A DNA stretch of 64,000 nt from an uncultured Tenacibaculum sp. (lineage in GTDB: Bacteria; Bacteroidota; Bacteroidia; Flavobacteriales; Flavobacteriaceae), in NCBI GenBank assembly GCA_947492185.1, contig CANLMR010000002.1, forward strand, positions 124,001 to 188,000, given 5' to 3'. How positions within the stretch are numbered: the stretch's first letter is position 1; each line of letters starts with the position of its first letter. The notes below the pieces were generated by a model, which saw only the letters and a program-made list of their open reading frames with translations, ran no database searches and was not told the DNA's origin. Positions 17,588 through 26,281 of the stretch are shown one piece after another. The translations under genes were made by a program, and so were the position numbers.

Positions 17588-18151
17588 CTAAATATCTTTT
17601 GTATCAAGTTCTTTCAATTTTCCTCTGTACTCAATTTTAAATCGATTCGAACTGAATACATTAATTTTAGCAGACATATTGTTATAGATTAAAACACTAA
17701 CTCTGTATGTTTCAGTTAAAGCATTTTTATCCTTTATTTTAAACTTGATTCTATAATCTCCTCTTTTTGTTATATCCATTGTGTAATCTTCAGGAACTCC
17801 ATTAAATTCAATTCCACCACCATTTGAGCGATCATAAGCTGCTCCCATTTGTCGTTCACCATAATATGGCAAACTTGCATTCACAGAATCTTTATTAAAA
17901 ATAAAATACTGGTTATGCCCAGTAATATCAATCATACTAGCCGTACTATTATTTGGAAAAAAACCAGCACTTTGTAGACTAATTAAAGAGTTGGTTACCA
18001 TAGGATAAGCCCATTCAGAATCAATTTTAAACGATTTATTAGTTACTATAGTTTCAACTTTTTGCTTTTGTTCGACAGAAACGGTTTTTTGAGATGAAGA
18101 ACACCCAATAACTAAAAAAATCACCGATATGTATAGAAATGCTGCTCTCAT
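17588..18151 (-). CDS. DUF4251 domain lipoprotein
   Basis: A 187-residue lipoprotein (signal with lipobox FLVIGCSSS, Cys17). From about residue 35 it matches the DUF4251 pattern: NKSFKIDSEWAYPMVTNSL, a GERQMGAAYDRSNGGGIEF block, and PEDYTMDITKRGDYRIKFKI. The family is Bacteroidetes-specific and of unknown function. The stop codon lies 2 nt from the repeat block, so its 3' UTR would run through the repeats. Upstream lies a separate AraC/DJ-1 pair. Confidence 0.8.
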   Translation of the reverse strand: MRAAFLYISVIFLVIGCSSSQKTVSVEQKQKVETIVTNKSFKIDSEWAYPMVTNSLISLQSAGFFPNNSTASMIDITGHNQYFIFNKDSVNASLPYYGERQMGAAYDRSNGGGIEFNGVPEDYTMDITKRGDYRIKFKIKDKNALTETYRVSVLIYNNMSAKINVFSSNRFKIEYRGKLKELDTKDI

Positions 18152-18229
18152 AATTCACTATTTTCTTTAAAGTTACTAAAAAAGCAAGCAAAAGACTGAT
18201 AACTAACTGTTAAAATAAGCACTCAACTA

Positions 18230-19285
18230 TTATAAAACACTGTTTTTCTTGAAGATAGATGGCGTAATTCCTTCAAACTTTTTAAAAGAAGCGTTGAATG
18301 AAGATAAACTATTGAAACCTACATCAAACGCTACCGAAGCTATGGTGTAATTTTGTCCAGCTTCTGAACTTAATATTTCTTTCGCTTTTTGAACTCTATT
18401 ATAATTGATAAAATCATTAAAGTTTCCAATACTATATTCATTAATAACCTCAGATGTTTTCTGGGGTGTTGCTCCTATTAACTTGCTCAACTTTGCTAAA
18501 GAAATATCGGATTCTAAATACCTTTCTTCATCAATAACTAGTTTCGATATTCTTTCAAAAAGTACATAATCATCATTCTTTTTAAAAGCACTACCAGAAA
18601 GCTCGGTTACATTTAGCTGGAAAGCTTTGAAGGTTAAAAAATAAATAACAATACTGTATAAAATAGGTCCGATAATGTAGGGAACAGAGTTTTCAATAAT
18701 GTTTAAGAAATACGAAACCCAAATCACTAAACTACTAACGATCAATAATGCTAGCCAATTTAGAATTGATTTTTGTGATTTTGTGTAGCTGTTTTTATCA
18801 ATACTCTTTTTGGACTTTCTTAGTATTCTATAACATAAAAAAATGTACACCAAATAATGTAAATAACTAAATATCAATACACTTCCAAAAATAATAACAG
18901 CAACTTTGTTATCTGGTTGAAACCAATATTCTGCTATCAAGAAACTAAGTCCGAATACAATTACAAAAGGAATAATTTCTGGAATATGTATTTTTAATAG
19001 TTTAAAATTAGGTGTGGTCATTCCTTTAAAATACCATCTTAAAAATGGGCCAATTAAAAGTATAAATGCCAGTCCAATACAAATAAAAATTGGTTCTAAA
19101 TCGTGACTAAAGTTTAATAGAATTGATTTTCCTATTCTAAAGCCCATAAATATCAAAACAAAACCTAATAAGCTGTTCGTAATTGTTTTTTTCTTTTTAA
19201 AAAACAATAAATAAAAGGCAAATAGTACACCATGCAACAAACCTGCACTACTTAAAATAATAAGAAATATATCAGAGTAATTCAA
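18230..19285 (-). CDS. Membrane-anchored AraC-family transcription regulator
   Basis: A 351-residue protein with about seven hydrophobic segments in residues 1-225 and a C-terminal AraC-type double helix-turn-helix (residues about 255-348; LAKLSKLIGATPQKTSEVIN and then FDVGFNSLSSFNASFKKFEG, ITPSIFKK). Such fusions are common in Flavobacteriaceae and presumably sense a signal in the membrane. The start is TTG: an in-frame stop lies directly before it and there is no ATG until codon 48. A -7 element ends 14 nt upstream, so the leader would be very short. It starts 34 nt after the DJ-1-type gene and may control it. Confidence 0.85.
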   Translation of the reverse strand: MNYSDIFLIILSSAGLLHGVLFAFYLLFFKKKKTITNSLLGFVLIFMGFRIGKSILLNFSHDLEPIFICIGLAFILLIGPFLRWYFKGMTTPNFKLLKIHIPEIIPFVIVFGLSFLIAEYWFQPDNKVAVIIFGSVLIFSYLHYLVYIFLCYRILRKSKKSIDKNSYTKSQKSILNWLALLIVSSLVIWVSYFLNIIENSVPYIIGPILYSIVIYFLTFKAFQLNVTELSGSAFKKNDDYVLFERISKLVIDEERYLESDISLAKLSKLIGATPQKTSEVINEYSIGNFNDFINYNRVQKAKEILSSEAGQNYTIASVAFDVGFNSLSSFNASFKKFEGITPSIFKKNSVL

Positions 19286-19299
19286 TCACCTATTTTTAT

Positions 19300-19307
19300 C
19301 AAATTTA
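19300..19307 (-). promoter_or_regulatory. Candidate -7 element for the AraC-type regulator
   Basis: Minus-strand TAAATTTG fits TAnnTTTG and lies between the DJ-1 and AraC genes; its 3' end is 14 nt before the TTG start. It suggests separate transcription of the regulator. Confidence 0.5.
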
Positions 19308-19319
19308 ATTGTTTTTCAT

Positions 19320-20411
19320 CTAATCTTGATCAATGTTCTTTAAAAAAGAAACTATCGTTACTAAATCATAAAATGTAGAAACTTCCCCCTTCATTGCAGC
19401 CAAAACACCATGCTTTGCAATTAAAACTCTATTAATTGAATGGTTTTCATCAGAAATCTTTTCAATCATTTTCTTTGCTTCTTTTTTACCTTTTAAAGTA
19501 TACGTAGCAAGTATATCTACAGCATGTTCTTCGCCTGTAGTTTCTCGATATTTCGGAGTATATCCCATTTGTGCGATCATAGTCTCTGCAACTTTCCAAG
19601 TTGACCATGGGTTTTGACCTGTGATTAAATTATCATCATGACTCACCTGTTCTAAGTACATAATACCTTCATTAAACTTTGCTCCTTTTGAAGATAGTTC
19701 CTCTTGTAAAAGAAATGGAAAAACAGTTTTAGCTTCTGGAATTAGAAATAATTCTTCCTTTGAAGTGAAGCTACTCACCTTTTTATTTTTAAGAAGATAA
19801 TCACCGTTATTTAATTTAACGTTAATTAAAGCCGCCGGACCATGACACACAGCTCCTACAACTTTATTTGATTCGTACAACGATTTAATTAATGATTGTA
19901 GTTTCTTATGATTTGGAAAATCAAACATTGCTCCTTTTCCTCCTACAATATAAACTGCAGAATAATCACTAGAATTAATTTGGTCAAGTGGAATTGTATT
20001 CGCTGATTTGTATTGCGCTTCTTTATCATTTAAAAAGGCATAATCATATAATCCCATATCTTCATCATCAATAACAACTGGCGGTTTCCCTCCTTTCGGA
20101 CTCGCAATATCTACTTCAAAACCATTGGCCTGAAAAACATAATATGCACGTGAAAGTTCAGTTAATTCATATCCTGTTTTTTTCTGATTTTTCTCAATCA
20201 TTGAAGTACTGGTTACAACCACTAAAATCTTTCCTCGATTTGAAATCACATTTTCACTCAGGTAAGGAATTTCATTTACTGTTTTGCTCATCAACGTTTT
20301 GTCTCTTGCAGGAAGTAAATTGATAAACCAATAACCAAATAAGAATATAATAAGTACTAAACTTAGAATACTCAGTAATGAAATTTTTAAGAATTTATAT
20401 TTTTTAAACAT
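19320..20411 (-). CDS. DJ-1/PfpI-family protein (Hsp31-like), membrane-anchored
   Basis: A 363-residue protein with one N-terminal membrane segment (about 10-31) and a DJ-1/PfpI domain at about 60-285. The nucleophile elbow is GAVCHGPAAL (Cys189, His190), with an acidic partner in TGYELTE and a VYIVGGKGAMFDFP loop typical of the Hsp31 group. Family members are glyoxalases, chaperones or amidotransferase-like proteins; which activity applies cannot be told from sequence. The C-terminal 80 residues (about 285-363) form an extra helical region not part of the core. Upstream of the AraC-type gene, and flanked on its 5' side by the inverted-repeat element at 20508-20646. Confidence 0.82.
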   Translation of the reverse strand: MFKKYKFLKISLLSILSLVLIIFLFGYWFINLLPARDKTLMSKTVNEIPYLSENVISNRGKILVVVTSTSMIEKNQKKTGYELTELSRAYYVFQANGFEVDIASPKGGKPPVVIDDEDMGLYDYAFLNDKEAQYKSANTIPLDQINSSDYSAVYIVGGKGAMFDFPNHKKLQSLIKSLYESNKVVGAVCHGPAALINVKLNNGDYLLKNKKVSSFTSKEELFLIPEAKTVFPFLLQEELSSKGAKFNEGIMYLEQVSHDDNLITGQNPWSTWKVAETMIAQMGYTPKYRETTGEEHAVDILATYTLKGKKEAKKMIEKISDENHSINRVLIAKHGVLAAMKGEVSTFYDLVTIVSFLKNIDQD

Positions 20412-20507
20412 CTTTCGTCTATTTTAATTTTTTAACGAAATACGTTATAAACTCTCATAAAAACTGATTAAATGATAATTCCGTCAGAAGAAATTATAAT
20501 AAAATAA

Positions 20508-20646
20508 AAAAGAGACTGTTTAAAAATTCGTTATTCCGAATAAAATGAAGGAATCTCTTAAAAATAAATCACCAATAATAAGATTACTTCAAAATTAAAA
20601 TTTTTCGTAATGACGTTTGAAAATTACTTTTTAAACAGTCTCTTTT
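20508..20646. repeat. Inverted-repeat element enclosing a diverged copy of the palindromic repeat
   Basis: A perfect 19-bp inverted repeat (20508-20526 with 20628-20646, core GAGACTGTTT) encloses 101 bp. Inside are a right-half-like segment (20529-20557, starting CGTTATTCCGAA and ending GAATCTC) and a left-half-like segment (20580-20615, GATTACTTC ... CGTAATGACG), i.e. the two halves of the repeat found at 17182-17585 in reversed order. It fills most of the gap between the DJ-1 gene and the end of the amylase operon. No gene is seen in it. It may act as that operon's transcript end or be a small non-autonomous element. Confidence 0.75.
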
Positions 20647-20678
20647 AAAATATAATAACCTTGACTTTAAGTCATATG

Positions 20679-22112
20679 TTATTTTGTTAACACATAGTAT
20701 TGCCAAGGTTTTAATTCTATACTTTCTTTATCTTTTAAAGTAATTATAGTTCCCGAAATATAATCTCTGTATTCACCTTCTACTTTTACTGTTACTGATT
20801 GCTTTTCTTTAGATAAATTTCCAATAAATACAACAGCATCATCGGCTTTTGTTCTTGTAAATGCCAATACATTTTCATTATCCGCTTCAATAACTTTATA
20901 GGCCGCATTTTGTTTTCCTCCGTTAAGCGCAGAATTTCCTTGTTTTAATGAAGCTAATTTTTTCAATAAACTCCACTCCTTCCCTTTTGTTTTAGGAATT
21001 GAATCTTTTTCAAAAAATTTCAATCTATGACTTAAACCATATTCTTGACCCGAATAAATTAATGGCATTCCTGGAACTAAGTAACTTAATGTTGTAAATA
21101 AACCAGCGCTTTCTCCCATTCTTTCTTCTATTGTTCCATTCCATGAGTTTTCATCATGATTGGTTACGAACGTCATTAAAATATCATCGGTTGCATATCT
21201 CGCTGCATCTTTTTCATAGTTTTTATGCCAAGCTTCAACTTTTTCTTCGCCTTTTGCAATATGATTCATCGTATGGTGGCGATCCCAACCATATCCCATA
21301 TCAAATAAGTTATCTTTTAATAATTCTGGTTCCCAAGCTTCAGCTAACATAAAAATATCTTTCAATTTTCTTAATTGAGGAACAGCTTCTTGCCAAAATG
21401 CTGTAGGTACAGAACCAGCAACATCACAACGGAATCCATCAACGTTTTCTTTTGTAATCCAGTACGACATATCACTGATCATTTCTTTTCTTAAATCAGC
21501 GTTATTATAGTTTAAATCTGCAACATCTGCCCAACCCACTGGTGTTCCATCTTCGTTTAATGGATCGGTAATCTCTCCTTTTGCATTTTTCGTGTAAAAG
21601 TCAGGATTTGTTGTAATCCAAGTATGATCCCAACCTGTGTGGTTTGGTACCCAATCTAAAATTACATAAATACCATTGTTGTGTGCTGTTTTTACTAAAT
21701 TTCTAAAATCTTCAATTGTTCCGAATTCTCGATTGATTTTCTTAAAGTCAGAAACGGCATAATAACTTCCTAAATATTTTGCTTGTTCTTCTTCAGGAAA
21801 TTCAGAAGCAAACTTATCTCCTGTAGCCTTTCTTTTTACTTTAGAAATCGGATAAATAGGCATTAACCAAATAATTTTAACGCCCAATTCCTTTAATTGA
21901 GGAATATCTTTAGTAAACGCATTAAACGTTCCTTCTTTTGAATATTGACGAATATTAGCTTCGTAAATCACTGCTGTTTCTAAAACTTCATTTGTAATTG
22001 GTTGAATCGTTTTTTCTTCAGTAGTTGTTGTTTCTGCCTTTGCTGTCTCTTTAGTTTCTTGCTTACAAGAAATCATGGCAGCAATTAGTAATAGTGCTAC
22101 TATTTTCTTCAT
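20679..22112 (-). CDS. GH13 alpha-amylase family lipoprotein
   Basis: A 477-residue glycoside hydrolase acting on alpha-1,4-glucans. A lipoprotein signal (MISCKQE, Cys16) and Thr/Glu-rich linker precede a complete GH13 barrel: region I DWVPNHTG (153-160), nucleophile Asp230 in GFRCDVAG, acid/base Glu258 in LAEAWEP, and Asp320 in FVTNHDEN. A short C-terminal beta domain follows. There is no extra N-terminal domain. Last gene of the minus-strand starch operon, 53 nt after the preceding GH13. It is probably periplasmic-facing or on the cell surface; the exact product specificity is not predictable. Confidence 0.92.
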   Translation of the reverse strand: MKKIVALLLIAAMISCKQETKETAKAETTTTEEKTIQPITNEVLETAVIYEANIRQYSKEGTFNAFTKDIPQLKELGVKIIWLMPIYPISKVKRKATGDKFASEFPEEEQAKYLGSYYAVSDFKKINREFGTIEDFRNLVKTAHNNGIYVILDWVPNHTGWDHTWITTNPDFYTKNAKGEITDPLNEDGTPVGWADVADLNYNNADLRKEMISDMSYWITKENVDGFRCDVAGSVPTAFWQEAVPQLRKLKDIFMLAEAWEPELLKDNLFDMGYGWDRHHTMNHIAKGEEKVEAWHKNYEKDAARYATDDILMTFVTNHDENSWNGTIEERMGESAGLFTTLSYLVPGMPLIYSGQEYGLSHRLKFFEKDSIPKTKGKEWSLLKKLASLKQGNSALNGGKQNAAYKVIEADNENVLAFTRTKADDAVVFIGNLSKEKQSVTVKVEGEYRDYISGTIITLKDKESIELKPWQYYVLTK

Positions 22113-22165
22113 AATAATAAATTGATCTTCTAGTTTAGTTTGTTCGTTTTGTGCTAGTCTATTTC

Positions 22166-23836
22166 TTATTGAATAGATTCTAACAACACAATATCAAATG
22201 GTGAATCGATGATAACTTTTCCTTCTTTTACAGTAACTTCTTGATTAGAATATGCATCTCTTACTTTTGTTCCATCCTTAAATGTTTCTCCAACTGCAAT
22301 AGATTTAGCTCTTTTGGTTAAATCTAAACCAATAATCACTTCATCGGTGTAATCATTGTTATTGTATGTACGTTTGAAAATATATGGTGATTCCGAAATC
22401 ATTTTATGCTTCCCAGCTCCAACTGCAGCATGATTCTTTCTGAATTTTCCGAGTTTTTTGAAATGATTGAATAATTCCGCCTTAGTTTCATCTTTGGTAG
22501 CATCCCACGTCATGAATAAACGTAAATGCGCATCACCTTCTGCTCCTTCAGTTCTTAATGGTCTAGCGATTTCATCTCCATAATAAACTTGAGAAACACC
22601 AGGCGTTAATAGTAACTTTGTACCACCTTCAATTGTACGCTCTCTATTAACATCAAAAGGCTGTCCATCATCATGAGAAGAAATGTAATTCATTACTGAA
22701 TATCCATTCAAATCACCATGCAGTTTAGCATCATAGAAAGAAAATAATTGCTCATATGTTTTCCATTGTTTAGCATTCCATTTAAAATCAAAGTTGATTA
22801 AGCCATCAAAGGCTTTATCATAGTAATTCACAACTTTATCACCGAAGTTAAAGGCTTTTCCCGCGTGAATTCCATAATTATAAACTTCACCTACTAAATA
22901 GAAATTATTTCCATCTAACACTTTCTCAGGATGTTCTTTTTTCCATTCTGTAAATGCAAAATCACATTCTTTTCTAAATTCTTGCCAAACTGACTCTTCT
23001 GTATGCTTTACAGTATCAACACGATAACCATCAATTCCAAACTCTGTAATGTAATCAGTTAACCATTTCATGATATAAAAACGTGGAGCTCTTGGATATC
23101 CTGTTCTTTTAAAAAACGCATCTAATTCAGCTACTTCTTGTTCATATCTTCCTTCAGCTTTCCACTTCTCAACTAATTGAGGTGGTAATTGAACTTCTTC
23201 ATCACTTTCTGTTTTAATATCTGGTAGATTCTTAACCAATGTACACGTAATCGTATTTTCATAATTAGAGTATTGACATTGAGGTTCTGTTCTTACCCAT
23301 TCCGAAGGCCAAACCGGATCTTTTTCTGTAACCGGGCCGGTATGATTTATAACTGCATCTAACACTACACGAATTCCTTTGCTATGAGCCGCTTCAACTA
23401 GATTTTTTAAATCTTCTTTTGTTCCATAATTAGGATCAATTGCAGTCCAATCTTTAGTCCAATATCCATGAAAACCATAAGTTACACCAGTTCCTTCATC
23501 TGTTCCTCCATGTATTTGCTCAACAACAGGAGTCATCCATAATGCATTAATTCCTAAATCAGTAAAATACCCTTCCTTAATTTTTTGTGTAATTCCTTTT
23601 AAATCACCTCCTTCAAATCCTCTATTTACAGCTGTTTCTTTAGTTCTATCTAAAACAATGTCATTACTTTTATCTCCATTATTAAATCGATCTGTTAATA
23701 GAAAATATAAGTTTGCTCCTTCCCAAACGAAAGGTGCCTCTTTCATTTCTTCTTGCTTCGCAACTTCTTCTGTTTTTTGCCCTTTACAATTTTGAAATAA
23801 TAAAGAAGCTATTAATAGTAAAGCGATTCTTTTCAT
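22166..23836 (-). CDS. GH13 alpha-amylase family lipoprotein
   Basis: A 556-residue glycoside hydrolase. Lipobox LLFQNCKGQ (Cys17); the barrel opens with YFLLTDRFNNGD, a pattern of alpha-amylases and CGTase-like enzymes. Region I is DAVINHTG (160-167), nucleophile Asp274 in GYRVD, acid/base Glu317 in LVGEVYN, and Asp389 in SSHDDGQPF. A long insertion between regions I and II (about 170-255) is rich in Glu and Pro and carries two cysteines (CQYSNYENTITC) that may pair. Only 1 nt separates it from the GH31 gene upstream. Function in the pathway: cutting starch oligosaccharides outside the cytoplasm. Confidence 0.92.
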   Translation of the reverse strand: MKRIALLLIASLLFQNCKGQKTEEVAKQEEMKEAPFVWEGANLYFLLTDRFNNGDKSNDIVLDRTKETAVNRGFEGGDLKGITQKIKEGYFTDLGINALWMTPVVEQIHGGTDEGTGVTYGFHGYWTKDWTAIDPNYGTKEDLKNLVEAAHSKGIRVVLDAVINHTGPVTEKDPVWPSEWVRTEPQCQYSNYENTITCTLVKNLPDIKTESDEEVQLPPQLVEKWKAEGRYEQEVAELDAFFKRTGYPRAPRFYIMKWLTDYITEFGIDGYRVDTVKHTEESVWQEFRKECDFAFTEWKKEHPEKVLDGNNFYLVGEVYNYGIHAGKAFNFGDKVVNYYDKAFDGLINFDFKWNAKQWKTYEQLFSFYDAKLHGDLNGYSVMNYISSHDDGQPFDVNRERTIEGGTKLLLTPGVSQVYYGDEIARPLRTEGAEGDAHLRLFMTWDATKDETKAELFNHFKKLGKFRKNHAAVGAGKHKMISESPYIFKRTYNNNDYTDEVIIGLDLTKRAKSIAVGETFKDGTKVRDAYSNQEVTVKEGKVIIDSPFDIVLLESIQ

Positions 23837-23837
23837 A

Positions 23838-26258
23838 CTATAATTTAATAGTTATTTTAGTTTGTTTGTTGTTTAATACCAATGGAAGAGCTAATTGTTT
23901 TTTATCCGTATTCCAATTAAAATTCACTGCTTTACCCTGAACTTTAACTTTTTTAGGTTGTGTTTTTATATTGTGAATTACAAATTCTATTTGTTTTGAA
24001 ATAGAATTGAAATTTTTTCCTGTATTCGTTTTGAACGTGAAGTTTAACCTATTCTTAGATGCTTTAGAATGAAATTCAAGTAATTCATATGCTTCATTTT
24101 CTAATGCGCTGTTTGTCAATCCGTCATCGTTATATAAGCACCTCTTACTATTTTCTATTGAATTATGATGATAATAATGCAATGTAAAAGCGTTCAAACT
24201 ATAATTGTCAGTACTTTGAACAACATTTACAGTTGGAATGAAACTACCTGCTCTAACATAAGTAGGAATATGACCTTCTACGACAGATTCTTTCTTTGAC
24301 TTGGTATTTGAAACTACTGAATCTGTATAGAAATTAAACCATGTAGTGTTCTTTGGAAAATAAACATCAACTTCTGTTGTTTTTGATTTTAGAACTGGAG
24401 TGATTAGAAAATCATTTCCCCATAAATAACTTGAAGAATTTTCCAGTAATTCTTGACTATCATCTTCAAAAAATAAAGGTCTCATTAACGGTTTCCCGCT
24501 AACGTGATTTTCATAAACTAAATTATAATTATAAGGTAATAATTTATAGCGTAGTCCTATTGCTTTTTTAGCTAACTGCTTTGCTTTCTCTGATCTAAAA
24601 ACGGGTTCACTAGGAACTTCTTCTTGAGCGTGCGGCCTAAATATCGGTTGGAAAACACCATATTGTAACCAACGAACATATAATTCATCATCTAAATTAG
24701 CTCCAGCAAAACCACCTAAATCAGAATGCATATAGCCTAATCCTTGCATTCCCATTTGTAAACTAATTTCAGGCTGACTTTGTAATCCTCCCCAAGTTCT
24801 GTTGACATCTCCTGACCATGGAATTAATCCGAAACGTTGTGAACCAGAATATCCGGCTCGCATTAATATAAATGGTCTTTCATTCGGGAATTCTTTGGCG
24901 TAACCTTCATGAATTAATCGTGCCCAATCGTGTCCATAAATATTATGAACTTCATTTGCAGTTCCTGTTTTATGTAATAACTGATGCGGATGAACTTCAG
25001 GTTCACCTAAATCTCCCCACAAACCTTTAACACCAAGATCTGCAATATCTTTATAAATATTCCAAAACCAATCTTTTCCTTTCGGATTATATATATCAAT
25101 TAGTCCTGTATTTCCAAAGTAGAAATCGAATTTATAAGGATTTCCAATACTGTCTTTAGCTAAAATATCTTTTGCAACGGCTTTATCCCAACGTTTTGAA
25201 GTTGTTAATACAAATGGTTCTGTAATTAATATCGTTTTTACACCATCTTTTTTCAAATCTGAGACCATTTGCTTCATATTAGGGAAAGAGTCTTTATACA
25301 CCTCTAAATTCCCCATGGTTCCTTTGATATCTTTTCCAAACCAGTATAAATCTAGAATAACTCCATCAACTGGAATATTTTCTTCTTTAAACTTTTGAAT
25401 GGTGTTTTTTGTTTCTTTTTGAGAATGATATCCGAATCTACTTGAAAAATTACCTAAAACCCAACGCGGTGGCATCGGTTGTTTTCCAGTTAAATCTGTG
25501 TAATTATCAATTACATCTAACCATGAATTTCCAACAATAATTTGATACGTTTTTCTACCAGAAATTGTTTCGTAGGTAATTGTATTTGTTTGATTGCTAT
25601 CTAAATCTAAATAACCAACAGGAGCATTATCAAAATGAATTATATACTGTTTCGAAGAAGCAACAACTGGCATGGTATAATTCATTAATTTAGAGTCGGT
25701 TTCATACCCATAATGTGCTCTATTAAAGAGCGGTAATCGATTTCCTCTTCTATTCATTCCCAAAGCTCGTGCTCCACCTCCATATAAAACTTCATCCTTA
25801 GTAATATTAAACTCTATTTTTTCAGTTTGATCAGCGATAATATTACCACTTACCATGTTCATAGGTTCATGTTTACTTTTAAAATATCCTCTTTTCTCAG
25901 AAATTATTGATTTTCCATTGTGATAATAAGAGATTTGAAAAGGATTAGTTGTTATTCTTACTGAAATATCTTTCGTTCCAAATGAAATATCATTTCCTAC
26001 ATAAGAATATTTAGTTTTTACCTTTGAAGGTGCTAACACAACAGCATGAGAATCATTTGATTCATTTTCTCCTTCAGGAATAAAGGTTGTTTGTACTATT
26101 TCTGAAGTATAAAACTGTATTTTATATTCCCCATCATCAGTAATAACTGTAAAAACACCATCTTTTTCATTATGAGATTTATACTTCCGTTGTGCATTTT
26201 GAGCGTTTAAAGAAGTTAAACAAACAAAAGTTAAAATATATAAAAAGAGGTGCTTCAT
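23838..26258 (-). CDS. GH31 family alpha-glucosidase
   Basis: An 806-residue retaining glycosidase, probably releasing glucose from the non-reducing ends of malto-oligosaccharides. Secreted by a normal signal peptide (1-19, SLNAQ), with no lipobox, so probably periplasmic. After an N-terminal beta-sandwich, the barrel starts near residue 255 (PPRWVLGNFSSRFGY). The nucleophile is Asp416 in GLWGDLGEPE and the acid/base Asp484 in PWSGDVNRTW. The WGDLGEPE form differs from the DMNEP of classical maltases and is typical of the Bacteroidetes branch. Two C-terminal beta domains follow. It takes the role filled by GH97 SusB in Bacteroides. 23 nt after the esterase gene. Confidence 0.92.
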   Translation of the reverse strand: MKHLFLYILTFVCLTSLNAQNAQRKYKSHNEKDGVFTVITDDGEYKIQFYTSEIVQTTFIPEGENESNDSHAVVLAPSKVKTKYSYVGNDISFGTKDISVRITTNPFQISYYHNGKSIISEKRGYFKSKHEPMNMVSGNIIADQTEKIEFNITKDEVLYGGGARALGMNRRGNRLPLFNRAHYGYETDSKLMNYTMPVVASSKQYIIHFDNAPVGYLDLDSNQTNTITYETISGRKTYQIIVGNSWLDVIDNYTDLTGKQPMPPRWVLGNFSSRFGYHSQKETKNTIQKFKEENIPVDGVILDLYWFGKDIKGTMGNLEVYKDSFPNMKQMVSDLKKDGVKTILITEPFVLTTSKRWDKAVAKDILAKDSIGNPYKFDFYFGNTGLIDIYNPKGKDWFWNIYKDIADLGVKGLWGDLGEPEVHPHQLLHKTGTANEVHNIYGHDWARLIHEGYAKEFPNERPFILMRAGYSGSQRFGLIPWSGDVNRTWGGLQSQPEISLQMGMQGLGYMHSDLGGFAGANLDDELYVRWLQYGVFQPIFRPHAQEEVPSEPVFRSEKAKQLAKKAIGLRYKLLPYNYNLVYENHVSGKPLMRPLFFEDDSQELLENSSSYLWGNDFLITPVLKSKTTEVDVYFPKNTTWFNFYTDSVVSNTKSKKESVVEGHIPTYVRAGSFIPTVNVVQSTDNYSLNAFTLHYYHHNSIENSKRCLYNDDGLTNSALENEAYELLEFHSKASKNRLNFTFKTNTGKNFNSISKQIEFVIHNIKTQPKKVKVQGKAVNFNWNTDKKQLALPLVLNNKQTKITIKL

Positions 26259-26281
26259 AGTACAGTTTAATATTTCCAGCC

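Noticed and set aside
20508..20646. Classical rho-independent terminator
   Set aside because: The inverted-repeat arms are 101 nt apart and no tight hairpin with a T run is present, though a transcript end here is still possible.
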